The notes: generated from the sequence alone by a model not told the origin. A stretch of 64,000 nucleotides of DNA from Xylophilus sp. Leaf220 (GCF_001421705.1 NZ_LMKO01000001.1:734170-798169); one strand, 5' to 3'. Numbered from the stretch's first letter, positions 40,899-51,957 are shown. A program made the numbers and translations.

Positions 40899-43511
40899 AT
40901 GCCTCAAATGAATCTCCACCTCAGCAACTCGAAACGATTTACCGTGAGGTCGGACAACTGCAAGCGCATCGCATCGATGGCCATCATGTTGCTCATGCTT
41001 GTGTTTGGTAGTCAGGCAGAGGCGGCGGGATGCCAGCCTCAGTCGATCACTGTCGCCTCTGGAGGCACCGTCGTCACCGACCTGAGCAACTGCACAGTTA
41101 GTGGCATCAACGGATACCAGAGCCCACCTCAGCACGGTGTCAACGACAGCCGCAACAACAACGGCACTGGTTTGGTGTACTACACCAACAACGGCGACGG
41201 TTCTACTACAGACAGCTTTTCCGTGATCGACGCCGACGATAACTCTGTTATTCCCTTCAGCGTCACCGTACAGCAAACGGGTCCGTCCGTTACGACAACC
41301 AATTTGCCCGATCCAACGATTGGCACCGCATACAACCAGTCGCTGGCCGCCTCGGGTGGCTCGACGCCTTACACCTGGAGCCGGACCGGCGGGAGCCTGC
41401 CGAGCGGGCTCTCGCTTTCGTCTGCGGGCGTGGTCAGCGGAACGCCGACCCAGGCCGGCGCTTTCAGCCCGGTGTTCACGGTGACCGACAACGCCAACCG
41501 CACCGCGTCGCGCACAGTGACCCTCAACGTTTCCGCACCAACGCTGGCGATCTCGCCTGCCACACTACCGAACGCCGTGGCAGGGGTGGCCTACACCCAA
41601 ACGCTCGGAACGTCTGGCGGCACTGCTCCCTATACCTACTTGGTCAGCGGAGGCACGCCGCCGCCCGGCATCACCGTCTCCAGCACAGGCAATGTGTCCG
41701 GCAACGCGACGACGCCAGGCAACTACAGCTTCACCGTGCGCAGCACCGATAGTTCCACGGGCAGCGGCGCGCCTTTCAACACGACGCGAAACTATTCGGT
41801 CACAGTCAGCCCACCCACGATCACAGTCGCGCCGGCCACCCTGCCGAATCCCAGGGTCGGGGTTGCCTATTCGCAGACCGTGAGCGCTTCGGGCGGAACT
41901 GCGCCTTACACCTTCGCGATCACGGCAGGGGCCCTGCCGGCCGGCATGAACCTCGGCGTCGGCGGCACATTGAGCGGCACATCAACCTCGGCGGGCACGT
42001 TCAACTTCACGGTTACCGCCACCGACAACGGCGGTTTCACCGGCAGCCGCAGCTACACCATCACGGTGGCCGCGCCTACGATCACCATCGCCCCGACCAG
42101 CCTACCCAATGCCGTCGCCGGCCAAGCCTACTCGACCACCGTCTCGGCCAGTGGCGGCACGGCGGCTTATTCCTATGCCATCACGTCGGGAAGTCTGCCA
42201 AACGGTATTTCGATGACCCCGACGGGGGTCATTTCCGGGACTTCAACAGTGGCAGGAAACTTTACTTTCACCGTGACAGCAACGGACAGTTCTAGCGGTG
42301 CCGGTGCCCCTTTCACCGGCGCACGTACCTATACGCTCGGCGTGGCTGCGCCCACGGTGGTTGTCGCGCCGACCACGCTGCCGAACTTTACTGTCGGCGC
42401 CGGGTACTCGCAGAACGTGTCAGCCTCTGGCGGCACAGCGCCCTACACATTTGCCATCACCGCCGGTGTCACGCCGGCCGGCATCACTCTCAGTGTCGCC
42501 GGCGTGTTGAGCGGCACACCGACTTCGGCGGGTACGTTTAATTTCACCGCGACTGCCACCGACAGCAATGGATTCACGGGTAATCGCGCCTACACCGTCA
42601 CTGTGGCTGCGCCAACCATCACCGTCGCCCCGACAAGCCTGCCGAATGCTGTTGCCGGCCAAGCCTACTCCAGTACCCTCACGGCGAACGGCGGGACGGC
42701 TCCTTATTCCTTTGCCATCACGGCAGGCGCTCTCCCGAGTGGCGTGTCCCTGTCCCCTACCGGTGTGCTTGCCGGAACGGCCACGGTGGCCGGAACATTC
42801 AATTTCACTGTATCCGCGACCGACGGCTCCTCGGGTTCTGGCGCACCGTTTTCGGGGTCGCGTGCGTATGCGCTGACGGTCGGCGCGCCCGCCGTTACCA
42901 TTGCGCCCCTCACGCTTCCCAGTCCAACGGGTGGCACGCCTTACTCTCAAAACCTCTCCGCCTCGGGCGGCAGTGCGCCTTACAGCTTCTCAATTTCTGC
43001 AGGGTCGCTGCCTGCAGGGTTGACGTTGAGCACTGCAGGCGTGCTCAGCGGAACGCCGGCTGCATCGGGAACCTTCAATTTCACTGCTACGGCAACAGAT
43101 GCGAATGGCTTCACTGGAGGCCGTGCCTACACCTTCTCGATCTCGGCACCTGTGCTGACGATCACGCCTTCAACCCTGTCAGCCGGGACTGTAGGTTTGA
43201 CTTACCGCCAAACCATCAGTACTGCTGGTGGCACCGCTCCCTACAGCTATGCAATTTCAGCAGGAACATTGCCACCCGGACTGTCGTTGGCTAGTGCCAC
43301 AGGTGCGCTGACGGGTGCACCAACTACCGCCGGTAGTTTTAATTTCACCATCGCCGTGACGGATGCTTTGGGTTTTTCCGACACAAGAGCTTTTTCGATC
43401 GCCGTGGCCGTTCCTGCTGCCATCCCCACTTTGAGCGAGGCCATGATTGCACTATTGATGCTGCTGGTGGGTGCGGTCGCTTGGGCTCATAAGCGAAAGT
43501 TCGGTAGTTGA
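40899..43511 (+). CDS. Secreted Ig-repeat surface protein with IPTL-CTERM sorting tail
   Basis: The 870 residues comprise a signal peptide (about 20-43, ending SQAEAAG), an N-terminal domain (44-127), eight putative-Ig (He_PIG-like) domains (128-841) with recurring ASGGTAPYTFAITAGALP and GTFNFTVTATD motifs, and an IPTL-CTERM tail (IPTLSEAMIALLMLLVG, 842-870): Ile-Pro-Thr-Leu, a hydrophobic helix and a basic end KRK. That tail is a protein-sorting signal found in betaproteobacteria. The units alternate 92, 87 residues three times. Codons are markedly AT-richer and more varied than in flanking genes, pointing to horizontal origin. Likely role: adhesin or surface matrix. An internal ATG at 40908 is an alternative start. 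Confidence 0.85.
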   Translation: MPQMNLHLSNSKRFTVRSDNCKRIASMAIMLLMLVFGSQAEAAGCQPQSITVASGGTVVTDLSNCTVSGINGYQSPPQHGVNDSRNNNGTGLVYYTNNGDGSTTDSFSVIDADDNSVIPFSVTVQQTGPSVTTTNLPDPTIGTAYNQSLAASGGSTPYTWSRTGGSLPSGLSLSSAGVVSGTPTQAGAFSPVFTVTDNANRTASRTVTLNVSAPTLAISPATLPNAVAGVAYTQTLGTSGGTAPYTYLVSGGTPPPGITVSSTGNVSGNATTPGNYSFTVRSTDSSTGSGAPFNTTRNYSVTVSPPTITVAPATLPNPRVGVAYSQTVSASGGTAPYTFAITAGALPAGMNLGVGGTLSGTSTSAGTFNFTVTATDNGGFTGSRSYTITVAAPTITIAPTSLPNAVAGQAYSTTVSASGGTAAYSYAITSGSLPNGISMTPTGVISGTSTVAGNFTFTVTATDSSSGAGAPFTGARTYTLGVAAPTVVVAPTTLPNFTVGAGYSQNVSASGGTAPYTFAITAGVTPAGITLSVAGVLSGTPTSAGTFNFTATATDSNGFTGNRAYTVTVAAPTITVAPTSLPNAVAGQAYSSTLTANGGTAPYSFAITAGALPSGVSLSPTGVLAGTATVAGTFNFTVSATDGSSGSGAPFSGSRAYALTVGAPAVTIAPLTLPSPTGGTPYSQNLSASGGSAPYSFSISAGSLPAGLTLSTAGVLSGTPAASGTFNFTATATDANGFTGGRAYTFSISAPVLTITPSTLSAGTVGLTYRQTISTAGGTAPYSYAISAGTLPPGLSLASATGALTGAPTTAGSFNFTIAVTDALGFSDTRAFSIAVAVPAAIPTLSEAMIALLMLLVGAVAWAHKRKFGS
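41535..43145 (+). repeat. Three tandem 537-base coding super-repeats
   Basis: Copies 41535-42071, 42072-42608 and 42609-43145 each encode a 92-residue Ig unit (with an extra STGSGAPF-like loop) followed by an 87-residue unit without it. The second and third copies are very similar at their starts (ITIAPTSLPNAVAGQAY and ITVAPTSLPNAVAGQAY). Confidence 0.85.
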
Positions 43512-43558
43512 TTTGTCAGGCTTCCAGGGTTCAATTTCTCGAATAAGCCGAGCTTTAT

Positions 43559-43783
43559 TCACGCCCCCTCCGAGTTGCCTTTCTCGGTCAGCACCTTGTA
43601 GGGCGCGAACCGTACCACCAGTCTCCCAGCCCATTCGTTCAACTCGCAAAAGCGAGCCTGCAGCGGCCGGATCTCGGTGCGCTCGAACGCCTGCGCGGCG
43701 GGGAGTACTGTGCCGAAGCCGCTGGTATTGCACGGCATCACGCCCAGCAGTCGGGGCGGAACGCGATGCGCGGCAGCACGTCG
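43559..43783 (-). pseudogene. C-terminal remnant of a P2-like phage portal protein
   Basis: The frame read on the minus strand gives AHRVPPRLLGVMPCNTSGFG, then AAQAFERTEIRPLQARF and ELNEWAGRLVVRFAPY before a stop at 43559. This is the C-terminal signature of P2 gpQ-type portal proteins. A stop codon directly upstream and the lack of the remaining ~270 residues show that only a fragment persists. It abuts the integrase fragment head-to-head. Confidence 0.75.
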
Positions 43784-43789
43784 TCAAGG

Positions 43790-44220
43790 CCCACGTTCTT
43801 GACGCATCGCCTTCTACTCGGGCATGGGCTGTCGGAGGCCCTGCGGGTCGTGCCCACGCGGCAAGGCCGGCTTCCGCACGACACGAAGAACGAGCAGCCG
43901 CGGATCGTGCCTATTCATCCGCGCGTCGCGCTGCACGCGCGGCATTTCGTGGCCTGCTAGAAGAGCATGTTCAGAGCGCCTGGCAGCGCGCCCGGGACGC
44001 GGCCCGCCGCCATGATGTCCGCTTCCACAACCTGCGTCACAGCACCGCCAGCGCGTTGATAAACGCGTGCACCGACCTCTACAGCGTCGGCGCAGTACTG
44101 GGTTACAAGGACTCGCGCAGCACCGCGCGGTATAGCCACCTCAGCACCGAATCGCTGACTGCCGCTGTGCTTCGCGTTGGTCAAAAATCCCCGCACACGA
44201 CGCAAAAGAAAAGGGCCTGA
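43790..44220 (+). pseudogene. Frameshifted tyrosine integrase remnant
   Basis: The first part (DTKNEQPRIVPIHPRVALHA, near 43880-43940) and the second part (HDVRFHNLRHSTASALINA, then GYKDSRSTARYSHLS, 44010-44170) are in different frames, with a stop codon at 43958-43960, so a frameshift has broken the gene. The second part has the HxLR box and the Tyr nucleophile (ARYSHL); the usual His before it (LGH) is Tyr (LGY). The N-terminal half is missing. It ends 38 bases from the 3' end of tRNA-Ser, the usual attachment site of such phages. Confidence 0.82.
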
Positions 44221-44249
44221 TGCTACGTTAAGAATAGCATCAGGCCCTT
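44205..44249 (-). terminator. Strong terminator of tRNA-Ser
   Basis: A 15-base perfect stem (44211-44225 with 44235-44249) and nine-base loop is followed on the minus strand by TTTTCTTTT. It lies eight bases after the tRNA's CCA end. Confidence 0.88.
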
Positions 44250-44256
44250 GTCAGAA

Positions 44257-44347
<91 letters not shown>

Positions 44348-44362
44348 AGTGTCGAAGCGTCG

Positions 44363-44392
44363 ATCATAGCAGACCCGCGTCCGCTTTTTCGA
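44363..44392 (-). promoter_or_regulatory. Extended -10 promoter of tRNA-Ser
   Basis: On the minus strand TGCTATGAT (44371-44363) is an extended -10 located 16 bases before the tRNA start; the -35 region (CGAAAA, 44391-44386) is weak. The tRNA may therefore be transcribed from its own promoter in the gap after serS. Confidence 0.5.
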
Positions 44393-44396
44393 GGTG

Positions 44397-45758
<1,362 letters not shown>

Positions 45759-45814
45759 CTACGATGCGGGCTGCCTGCGCAGCCCTGCGCATCCCCGACC
45801 GGAGCGACGCGACC

Positions 45815-46435
45815 ATGTTCTACATCTACGGCCTGAACGGCCGCAGCTACAGCGGCCCCGCCGAGGGCCTCCCGCCGGTGGAGCCGGTGCGCCGGGTGCA
45901 GGCGCCCGAATCGGTGCGGGTCTTCACCTCGCCGCAGGACGAGAACACGCCTTTCGCCGATCCGCGGCCGCGCGGCGGGCTGGCGCAGGACGCCGTGGCC
46001 GCCTACGCCCAGCAAGCCCAGCAGACGGCGGTGCCGCGGGTGGTGCGGCTGGTGTCGGAGCTGATGCAGAAGGACGTGGTGAGCGTGCAGGCCGACGCCC
46101 TGCTGGCCGATGCGGCCCAGTGGCTGGCCGACCACCAGATCGGACAGGCGCCGGTGCGCGACGAGCAGCGGCAGCTGGTCGGCCTGCTGACGCGCGCGGG
46201 CCTGCTGCAGGCCGGTGCCGCCGCACCCGATGCCACGGTGCGCGCCCACATGGTCTCGCCGGTGCCGGCGGTGGCGCCCGACACCGACGTGCGCCGCGTG
46301 GCCCAGGTGCTGATCGACAGCGGCCTGCCCGGCCTGCCGGTGGTCGAGGCCGACGGCGCCCTCTGCGGCTTCATCGCGCGGGGCGACCTGCTGCGCGCGA
46401 TGGCGACCGATCCGCCGCTCGACCTCTGGAGCTAG
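45815..46435 (+). CDS. CBS-domain protein
   Basis: The 206 residues have an N-terminal segment ([20 protein letters not shown]) and a tandem CBS pair (about 90-200: [77 protein letters not shown]). CBS pairs bind adenosyl ligands and act as sensors. The start is ATG 45815 with GGAG ten bases upstream. Its stop codon overlaps the ispH stop (CTAG) tail to tail. The partner protein is unknown. Confidence 0.83.
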   Translation: MFYIYGLNGRSYSGPAEGLPPVEPVRRVQAPESVRVFTSPQDENTPFADPRPRGGLAQDAVAAYAQQAQQTAVPRVVRLVSELMQKDVVSVQADALLADAAQWLADHQIGQAPVRDEQRQLVGLLTRAGLLQAGAAAPDATVRAHMVSPVPAVAPDTDVRRVAQVLIDSGLPGLPVVEADGALCGFIARGDLLRAMATDPPLDLWS

Positions 46436-47427
46436 CGGATCGGCGCCGGAGCGGGCTCGTCCAGCCGCAGGCCCTTCGGCAGCGGGAACTTCACCGTTTC
46501 CTGGATGCCGTCCATCCGCCGCACCGAAACCGCGCCGAAGGCCCGGATCCGCTCGATCACCTGCTGCACCAGCAGCTCGGGCGCCGAGGCGCCCGCGGTG
46601 AGGCCGACGCGGGTCTTGCCGTCGAACCACTGCTCCTGCAGCTCGTCGGCCGAATCGACCATGTAACTCTCGGCACCCAGGCGCACCGCCAGTTCGCGCA
46701 GCCGGTTGCTGTTGGAGCTGGTGGGGCTGCCGACGACGATCAGCAGCTCGACCTGCGGGCTCATGATCTTCACCGCGTCCTGGCGGTTCTGGGTGGCGTA
46801 GCAGATGTCCTGCATCTTGGGCTCGCGCACCGTCGGGAACCGGGCGCGCACCGCGGCCGAGATCTCGGCCGCGTCGTCCACGCTCAGGGTGGTCTGGGTC
46901 ACAACGGCCAGCTTCGCCGTCTGCAGGGGCTGCACCCGGGCCACGTCGGCCACGTCTTCCACCAGGTGGATGCCGCGGTCGAGCTGGCCCATGGTGCCCT
47001 CCACCTCGGGATGGCCCTTGTGGCCGATCATGATGAACTCGTAGCCTTCCTTGGCGAGCTTGGCCACCTCGACGTGCACCTTGGTGACCAGCGGGCAGGT
47101 GGCGTCGAAGATCGAGAAACCCCGTGCCTCGGCCTCCTGCTGCACCGCCTTGCTGACGCCGTGGGCGCTGAAGACCAGCGTGGCGCCGGGCGGCACGTCG
47201 GACAGCTCCTCGATGAAGATCGCGCCCTTGTCCTTGAGGTCGTTGACCACGTAGGTGTTGTGCACGATCTCGTGGCGCACGTAGATCGGCGCGCCGAACT
47301 TGGTCAGCGCGTGCTCGACGATGTCGATCGCCCGGTCGACCCCGGCGCAGAAGCCGCGCGGTTCGGCCAGCAGGATTTCCTTGACGGCGGCGGGCGGATT
47401 CGCCTGCGGCAACGGCGTATCGCTCAT
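46432..47427 (-). CDS. ispH: 4-hydroxy-3-methylbut-2-enyl diphosphate reductase
   Basis: This iron-sulfur enzyme makes IPP and DMAPP in the last step of the MEP isoprenoid pathway. The 331 residues contain the cluster Cys residues in [24 protein letters not shown] and [13 protein letters not shown], and the HGVSK and [17 protein letters not shown] segments. ATG 47427 overlaps the stop codon of the upstream fkpB gene by ATGA, so the two are translationally coupled. Confidence 0.97.
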   Translation of the reverse strand: MSDTPLPQANPPAAVKEILLAEPRGFCAGVDRAIDIVEHALTKFGAPIYVRHEIVHNTYVVNDLKDKGAIFIEELSDVPPGATLVFSAHGVSKAVQQEAEARGFSIFDATCPLVTKVHVEVAKLAKEGYEFIMIGHKGHPEVEGTMGQLDRGIHLVEDVADVARVQPLQTAKLAVVTQTTLSVDDAAEISAAVRARFPTVREPKMQDICYATQNRQDAVKIMSPQVELLIVVGSPTSSNSNRLRELAVRLGAESYMVDSADELQEQWFDGKTRVGLTAGASAPELLVQQVIERIRAFGAVSVRRMDGIQETVKFPLPKGLRLDEPAPAPIR

Positions 47428-47897
47428 AGAACCCCGATCAGATGGACTTCGAAGGTCACCGGCTGGCCGGCGAGGGGATGGTTGAAATCGAACAGCACCG
47501 CCTCGGGCTTGACCTGCTGCACCGCGCCGGCGTAGCTGCCGCTGCCGTCGGGCGTGGGGAACTGCACCACGTCGCCGACGCTGTACTGCTCGTCCGGGTC
47601 GCCCAGCTGGGCCAGCAGGGTGCGGGCCACCCACTGCTGCATCTCCGGGTTGCGCTCGCCGAAGGCGGCACCGGCCGGCAGGTCGAAGCTGGCGCGGGCG
47701 CCCTCCTCCAGGCCGATCAGCCGGGACTCGACCACCGGCGACAGCTCGCCCGCCCCGAGCGACAGCGTGGCGGGCTTGTCGGCGAAGGTGTTGATGATGT
47801 CGCCCTGCGGGCCGGCCAGCCGGTAGTGCAGCGTCAGGAAGGAGCCGGGCTGCACGACGGGCACGGCGGCGGAAGGAGAAGTGGGCGCAGAGGACAT
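47424..47897 (-). CDS. fkpB: FKBP-type peptidyl-prolyl isomerase, SlpA type
   Basis: The 157 residues are a cytoplasmic SlyD/SlpA-type prolyl isomerase: [37 protein letters not shown], and [18 protein letters not shown]. It lacks the His-rich tail of SlyD. It is upstream of and overlaps ispH, the usual fkpB-ispH pair. ATG 47897 follows a GGTACC spacer with a weak ribosome site. Confidence 0.93.
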   Translation of the reverse strand: MSSAPTSPSAAVPVVQPGSFLTLHYRLAGPQGDIINTFADKPATLSLGAGELSPVVESRLIGLEEGARASFDLPAGAAFGERNPEMQQWVARTLLAQLGDPDEQYSVGDVVQFPTPDGSGSYAGAVQQVKPEAVLFDFNHPLAGQPVTFEVHLIGVL

Positions 47898-48020
47898 GGA
47901 GGTACCGATAAACTGGCCTCCATTGTAGAAAGCCGGGCATCCCCGCCATCCGGCGCGGGTTTGCCGCCCGGCCCGGCCATCCCGCACCGCCTCTGCAACG
48001 ACCCGACCCCGCCGCCCTCC

Positions 48021-48698
48021 ATGCCCTTCAAAGACCTGCCCGCCGATGCGCGACCGCGCGAGAAACTGATCGCCCGCGGCCCTGCGGCGCTGGGCGACGC
48101 CGAGCTGCTGGCCCTGCTGCTGCGCACCGGCCTGCCCGGCAAGGGCGTGCTGGCGCTGGCGCAGGAGCTGCTCGACACCTTCGGCGGCGTGGCGGGCCTG
48201 CTCCACGCCACCGCGGACGACCTGCAGCGCATCAAGGGCCTGGGCGGCAGCGCCAAGCGGGCCGAGGTGGTCGCGGTGCTGGAGCTGTCCCGCCGGGCGC
48301 TGGCGCAGCAGCTGCGCCAGCGCCAGATCTTCGACAACCCGCAGATGGTGGGCGACTACCTGCAGCTGCACTTGGCCTCGCGGCCGTACGAGGTGTTCGC
48401 GGTGATGTTCCTGGATGCGCAGCACCGGTTGATCGCGATGGAGGAGATGTTCCGCGGCACCCTGAGCCAGACCAGCGTCTACCCGCGCGAGGTGGTGGTG
48501 CGGGCGCTGCACCACCATGCGCAGGCGGTCGTGCTCTCGCACAACCATCCCAGCGGGCAGGTGAGCCCGTCGCGCGCCGACGAGGCCCTCACCCGGACCC
48601 TGAAGGCCGCGCTGGCGCTGGTCGACGTGCGGGTGCTCGACCATGTGATCGTCGCGCCCGGCAAGTCGCTGTCGATGGCCGAGGAAGGGCTGGTGTGA
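48021..48698 (+). CDS. radC: RadC-family JAB/MPN-domain protein
   Basis: The 225 residues have an N-terminal helix-hairpin-helix part ([32 protein letters not shown]) and a C-terminal JAB domain with the metal motif [19 protein letters not shown]. The role of chromosomal RadC is unsettled despite the name; it is not a proven repair protein. It starts at ATG 48021 and its stop is overlapped by the start of the following smr gene (GTGTGA). Confidence 0.93.
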   Translation: MPFKDLPADARPREKLIARGPAALGDAELLALLLRTGLPGKGVLALAQELLDTFGGVAGLLHATADDLQRIKGLGGSAKRAEVVAVLELSRRALAQQLRQRQIFDNPQMVGDYLQLHLASRPYEVFAVMFLDAQHRLIAMEEMFRGTLSQTSVYPREVVVRALHHHAQAVVLSHNHPSGQVSPSRADEALTRTLKAALALVDVRVLDHVIVAPGKSLSMAEEGLV

Positions 48699-49384
48699 CG
48701 CAGCAGCCGCAGCCGCGCACCGCCCGCTTCACCGCCGCCTCGCTGCAGGACCTGGCACCGCTGCGCCGTGCCCTCGCCGAAGACGCCGAGCGCCGCGCGA
48801 CCGAGGACGCCGCCCGCCGCGCGGCGCAGGCGCGCCGGCAGGCCGAGCGCAACATGTTCGCGATCGCCGCCGGCCCGGTGCAGCCGCTGCGCGACCGCGG
48901 CCGTGCCCTGCTGGTGCCCGAACCGCCGCCGCCGGTCGCGGTGCAGCACCTGCGCGACGAGGCCCGGGTGCTGATGGAGTCGATCAGCGACGATTTCGAC
49001 GTCAGCACCCTGCTCGACACCGACGACCAGCTGAGCTTCCGGCGCCCCGGCGTCAACGTCGACGTGACCCAGCGGCTGCGCAAGGGCGACTGGAGCATCC
49101 AGCGCCAGCTGGACCTGCACGGCCTGCGCATCGACGAGGCGCGCGAGGCGCTGGGCGTCTTCATCCGCAGCGCCTACAAGCAGGGCCTGCGCTGCCTGCG
49201 GGTGGTGCACGGCAAGGGCCTGGGCTCGCCGGGCAAGACACCGGTGCTCAAGGGCCGGGTGCAGGGCTGGCTGGTGCAGAAGAACGAGGTGCTGGCCTTC
49301 GTGCAGGCCCGGCCGGCAGAAGGCGGCGGCGGCGCGCTGGTGGTGCTGCTGCGGCCCGCCAGGCGCCATGCGACGCATTATTAA
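48695..49384 (+). CDS. Smr-domain endonuclease-like protein
   Basis: The 229 residues have a charged helical N-terminal part (about 20-60: [20 protein letters not shown]) and a C-terminal Smr domain (about 135-228: [40 protein letters not shown]). The DLHG and HGKG motifs are present, so nuclease activity is possible. The start GTG at 48695 overlaps the radC stop. A repeat copy lies just downstream. Confidence 0.88.
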   Translation: MTQQPQPRTARFTAASLQDLAPLRRALAEDAERRATEDAARRAAQARRQAERNMFAIAAGPVQPLRDRGRALLVPEPPPPVAVQHLRDEARVLMESISDDFDVSTLLDTDDQLSFRRPGVNVDVTQRLRKGDWSIQRQLDLHGLRIDEAREALGVFIRSAYKQGLRCLRVVHGKGLGSPGKTPVLKGRVQGWLVQKNEVLAFVQARPAEGGGGALVVLLRPARRHATHY

Positions 49385-49400
49385 GTGAAAAGTGCCTGGG

Positions 49401-49441
49401 GCCGGCGCCGGACGCCGGCATCCAGCTATACATTCGATAGC
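49401..49441 (-). repeat. Dispersed hairpin repeat, copy 5
   Basis: In minus orientation: GCTAT-N7-ATAGC (49425-49441) and GCCGGCG-CCGGA-CGCCGGC (49401-49419). It sits between the convergent smr and LysR genes and may serve as a terminator. Confidence 0.8.
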
Positions 49442-49457
49442 AGATCGACATCCACGG

Positions 49458-50378
49458 TCAACCCCGGCCGATCGAGCCGAGCCGCGCCACCACCAGGTCG
49501 TGCAGCGTCTGCGCCGCCACCGACAGGCTGCCCTCGCGCCGCCTGACAAGGAAGATGCGCCGGGTCAGCTGCGGCAGCGGAATCGGCCGGGTGACGAGCG
49601 TCTCGCGCCGGAACTGGTAGAGGGTCAGCGTCGGCACCACGCTGATGCCGACGCCCGCCTCCACCATGCCCATCACGGTGGCCAGCTGCTCCACCTCCAG
49701 CACCGTGTTCATCGCCACCGGGTGCAGCGCCGCCTCCAGCGCCTGGCGCACGCTGCTGTTGCGGGTCATGTGGACGAACGGGTAGGCGGCGATGCGCCTC
49801 AACGTCGGCCGGGCCAGCGCCGCCAGCGGATGGTCGGCGCGGCAGACCAGGTGGAAGCGGTCGGTGCACAGCGGCTGCATCGACAAACCCGCCGCGTCGG
49901 CCGGCCGGGTGCCGCCCGCGGCCAGCGCGAAGTCGGCCTGGCCGCCGCGCACCAGGTCGACGCAGGCGTCCGAGAGCTGGTCCGACAGCGCCAGCTCCAC
50001 CCCCGGCCAGGCCGCGCGGAATTCGGCGAACAGCGCCGGCAGCCAGCCCGCCGCCAGCGAGGGCAGCGCGGCGATGTGCACCCGGCCCCGCCGCCGCTCC
50101 ACCTGGTCGCCCAGGTCCTGCAGCGCCTCGGCCACGCCGGCCAGCAGCCGCCGCGCCGAGGGCTCGAACAGCCGGCCCTCGGGCGTCAGCTGCACGCTGC
50201 GGGTGCTGCGGTCGAACAGGCGGGCGCCCAGGGCCTGCTCCAGCGCCTGGATCAGCGCGCTGAATGCCGGTTGCGACAGGTGGCAGGCCTCGGCCGCGCG
50301 GGTGAAGTTGCTGCGGTCGGCCAGCGCCAGGAAGGCACGCAGCTGCCGGGTGGAGAGGTCGGGGGCGGCGGTGGACAT
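49458..50378 (-). CDS. LysR-type regulator divergent from the AtuA operon
   Basis: The 306 residues have the LysR helix-turn-helix (LSTRQLRAFLALADRSNFTR and AAEACHLSQPAFSALIQALE) and an effector domain (about 95-300). It is divergent from the AtuA gene with 163 bases between starts, so it probably regulates the AtuA, AtuA-partner and Bug genes. Two ATTGATC direct repeats 21 bases apart (50377-50404) overlap its promoter region. The ligand is unknown. Confidence 0.9.
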   Translation of the reverse strand: MSTAAPDLSTRQLRAFLALADRSNFTRAAEACHLSQPAFSALIQALEQALGARLFDRSTRSVQLTPEGRLFEPSARRLLAGVAEALQDLGDQVERRRGRVHIAALPSLAAGWLPALFAEFRAAWPGVELALSDQLSDACVDLVRGGQADFALAAGGTRPADAAGLSMQPLCTDRFHLVCRADHPLAALARPTLRRIAAYPFVHMTRNSSVRQALEAALHPVAMNTVLEVEQLATVMGMVEAGVGISVVPTLTLYQFRRETLVTRPIPLPQLTRRIFLVRRREGSLSVAAQTLHDLVVARLGSIGRG

Positions 50379-50404
50379 TGATCTGTCTTTCCGATGAATT
50401 GATC
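50377..50404. promoter_or_regulatory. Direct repeats at the LysR/AtuA divergent promoter
   Basis: ATTGATC occurs at 50377-50383 and 50398-50404, two helical turns apart, the first copy touching the LysR start codon. The spacing would put both on the same DNA face for a regulator. Confidence 0.3.
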
Positions 50405-50541
50405 CGAACTTTCTATTTTACGGATGACCGCCCAGCGCCTACAGTGACTGCGAAGAAGGGGTACGCCCGGCCGGCGCCCCAGGCCGGCCCTGCACCCCGA
50501 ACGCCAGAACGACCAGAGACACAAGACACGAGACGAGCCCC

Positions 50542-51957
50542 ATGCCACGCCCTGCCCCGCCCGCCGCCCCCGCCGCCGATGCAGCAGCCGCACCGCTGCT
50601 GATCGGCTGCGCCGCAGGCTTCTCCGGCGACCGCACCGACGCCGCCCTGCCGGTGGTCGAGACACTGGTCGCCCGGCTGCGCGCCGGCCCGCCCGGCCAG
50701 CGCGCCTTCCTGGTCTTCGAGACCCTGGCCGAGCGCACCCTGGCCCTGGCGCAACTGCGCCGGCGTGCCGACCCGGATGCCGGCTACGAGCCGCTGCTGG
50801 TCGACCTGCTGCGGCCGGTGCTGGCGCTGTGCCTGGCGCACGGCATCGGCATCGTGAGCAACTTCGGCGCCGCCCACCCGCGTGCCGCCGCCCGCCGCAT
50901 CGCGGCCCTCGCCGCCGAACTGGGCTGCCCGGTGCCGCGCATCGCGGTGGTCGAGGGCGACGACCTGCGCGGCACCGCGGCCATGCCGCTGCTGCAGGAG
51001 ATACTGGGCGCGCGGATCGCCGACCGCGACATCGTCAGCGCCAACGCCTACATCGGCGCCGAGCCGATCGCCGCCGCGCTGCGGGCCGGCGCGCAGATCG
51101 TCGTCTGCGGCCGGGTGGCCGATCCGTCGCTGGCCGTCGGCCCGGCGCTGGCCCACTTCGGCTGGCAGGCGGACGATTGGGACCGGCTGGGCCGCGCCAC
51201 GATGGCCGGCCATCTGCTGGAGTGCGGCGCGCAGGTCTGCGGCGGCTACTTCGCCGACCCGGGCTACAAGGAGGTGCCGGGCCTGGCGGAGGTCGGCTTC
51301 CCCATCGCCGAGATCGACGCCGACGGCCGCTGCACCATCGGCAAGGCCGACGCCACCGGCGGCTGCGTCACCCCGGCCACGGTGAAGGAGCAACTGCTCT
51401 ACGAGGTCCACGACCCGGCCGCCTACCTCACCCCCGACGTGACGGCCGACATCTCGCAGTCCACGGTGCGGCCGCTGGCGCCCGACCGTGTGGCGCTCGG
51501 CGGCGTGCGCGGCCATGCGCGGCCCGGCCACTACAAGGTCAACGTCTGCTACGAAGGCGGCTGGCTGGCCGAGGGCGAGATCTCCTATGCCGGCCCCCGG
51601 GCCGAGGCCCGTGCCCGCCTGGCCGCCGACGTGCTGCGCGCCCGGCTGCCGGCGCTGGCGCTGCGGGTGGACCTGATCGGCGCGCTGAGCGTCTTCGGCG
51701 ACGATGCCGGCCGGATGCTGGCCGCCACCCCCGACGCCGGGCAGCGCGACGTGCGGCTGCGGGTGGCCGCCACCCACGCCGACCGGGGCGAGGCCGAGCG
51801 GCTGGCGCGGGAGGTGACCGCCCTCTACACCTGCGGCCCGGCCGGCGGCGGCGGCGTGCGCACCGCGCTCACCCCGCGGCTCAACACCGTCTCGTGCCTG
51901 CTGCCGCGCGACGCGGTGCCGGTGGGCTTCGCGATGGTCCAAGGAGTGGACACATGA
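50542..51957 (+). CDS. AtuA-family protein (acyclic terpene utilisation, DUF1446)
   Basis: The 471 residues belong to the AtuA/DUF1446 family, named for an acyclic terpene utilisation gene of Pseudomonas and found in many catabolic clusters. Motifs: GCAAGFSGDRTDAALPVVE, VSNFGAAHPRAAARRIA, SANAYIGAEPIAAALRAGA, VVCGRVADPSLAVGPAL and ATGGCVTPATVKEQLLYE. The biochemical role is not established. ATG 50542 follows a GAGACGAGCCCC spacer. Its stop overlaps the next start (ATGA). Confidence 0.88.
   Translation: MPRPAPPAAPAADAAAAPLLIGCAAGFSGDRTDAALPVVETLVARLRAGPPGQRAFLVFETLAERTLALAQLRRRADPDAGYEPLLVDLLRPVLALCLAHGIGIVSNFGAAHPRAAARRIAALAAELGCPVPRIAVVEGDDLRGTAAMPLLQEILGARIADRDIVSANAYIGAEPIAAALRAGAQIVVCGRVADPSLAVGPALAHFGWQADDWDRLGRATMAGHLLECGAQVCGGYFADPGYKEVPGLAEVGFPIAEIDADGRCTIGKADATGGCVTPATVKEQLLYEVHDPAAYLTPDVTADISQSTVRPLAPDRVALGGVRGHARPGHYKVNVCYEGGWLAEGEISYAGPRAEARARLAADVLRARLPALALRVDLIGALSVFGDDAGRMLAATPDAGQRDVRLRVAATHADRGEAERLAREVTALYTCGPAGGGGVRTALTPRLNTVSCLLPRDAVPVGFAMVQGVDT

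Noticed and set aside
40629-41276. 215-codon minus-strand frame over the start of the IPTL-CTERM gene
   Set aside because: Overlaps the signal peptide and N-terminal domain of the real gene; no ribosome site or recognised domain.
41535-43145. Possible CRISPR or tandem non-coding repeats
   Set aside because: The repeats are long, diverged and in-frame Ig domains of one protein, not short identical repeats with spacers.
43452-43787. 111-codon minus-strand frame over the portal fragment
   Set aside because: Different frame from the portal-like translation and without family similarity.
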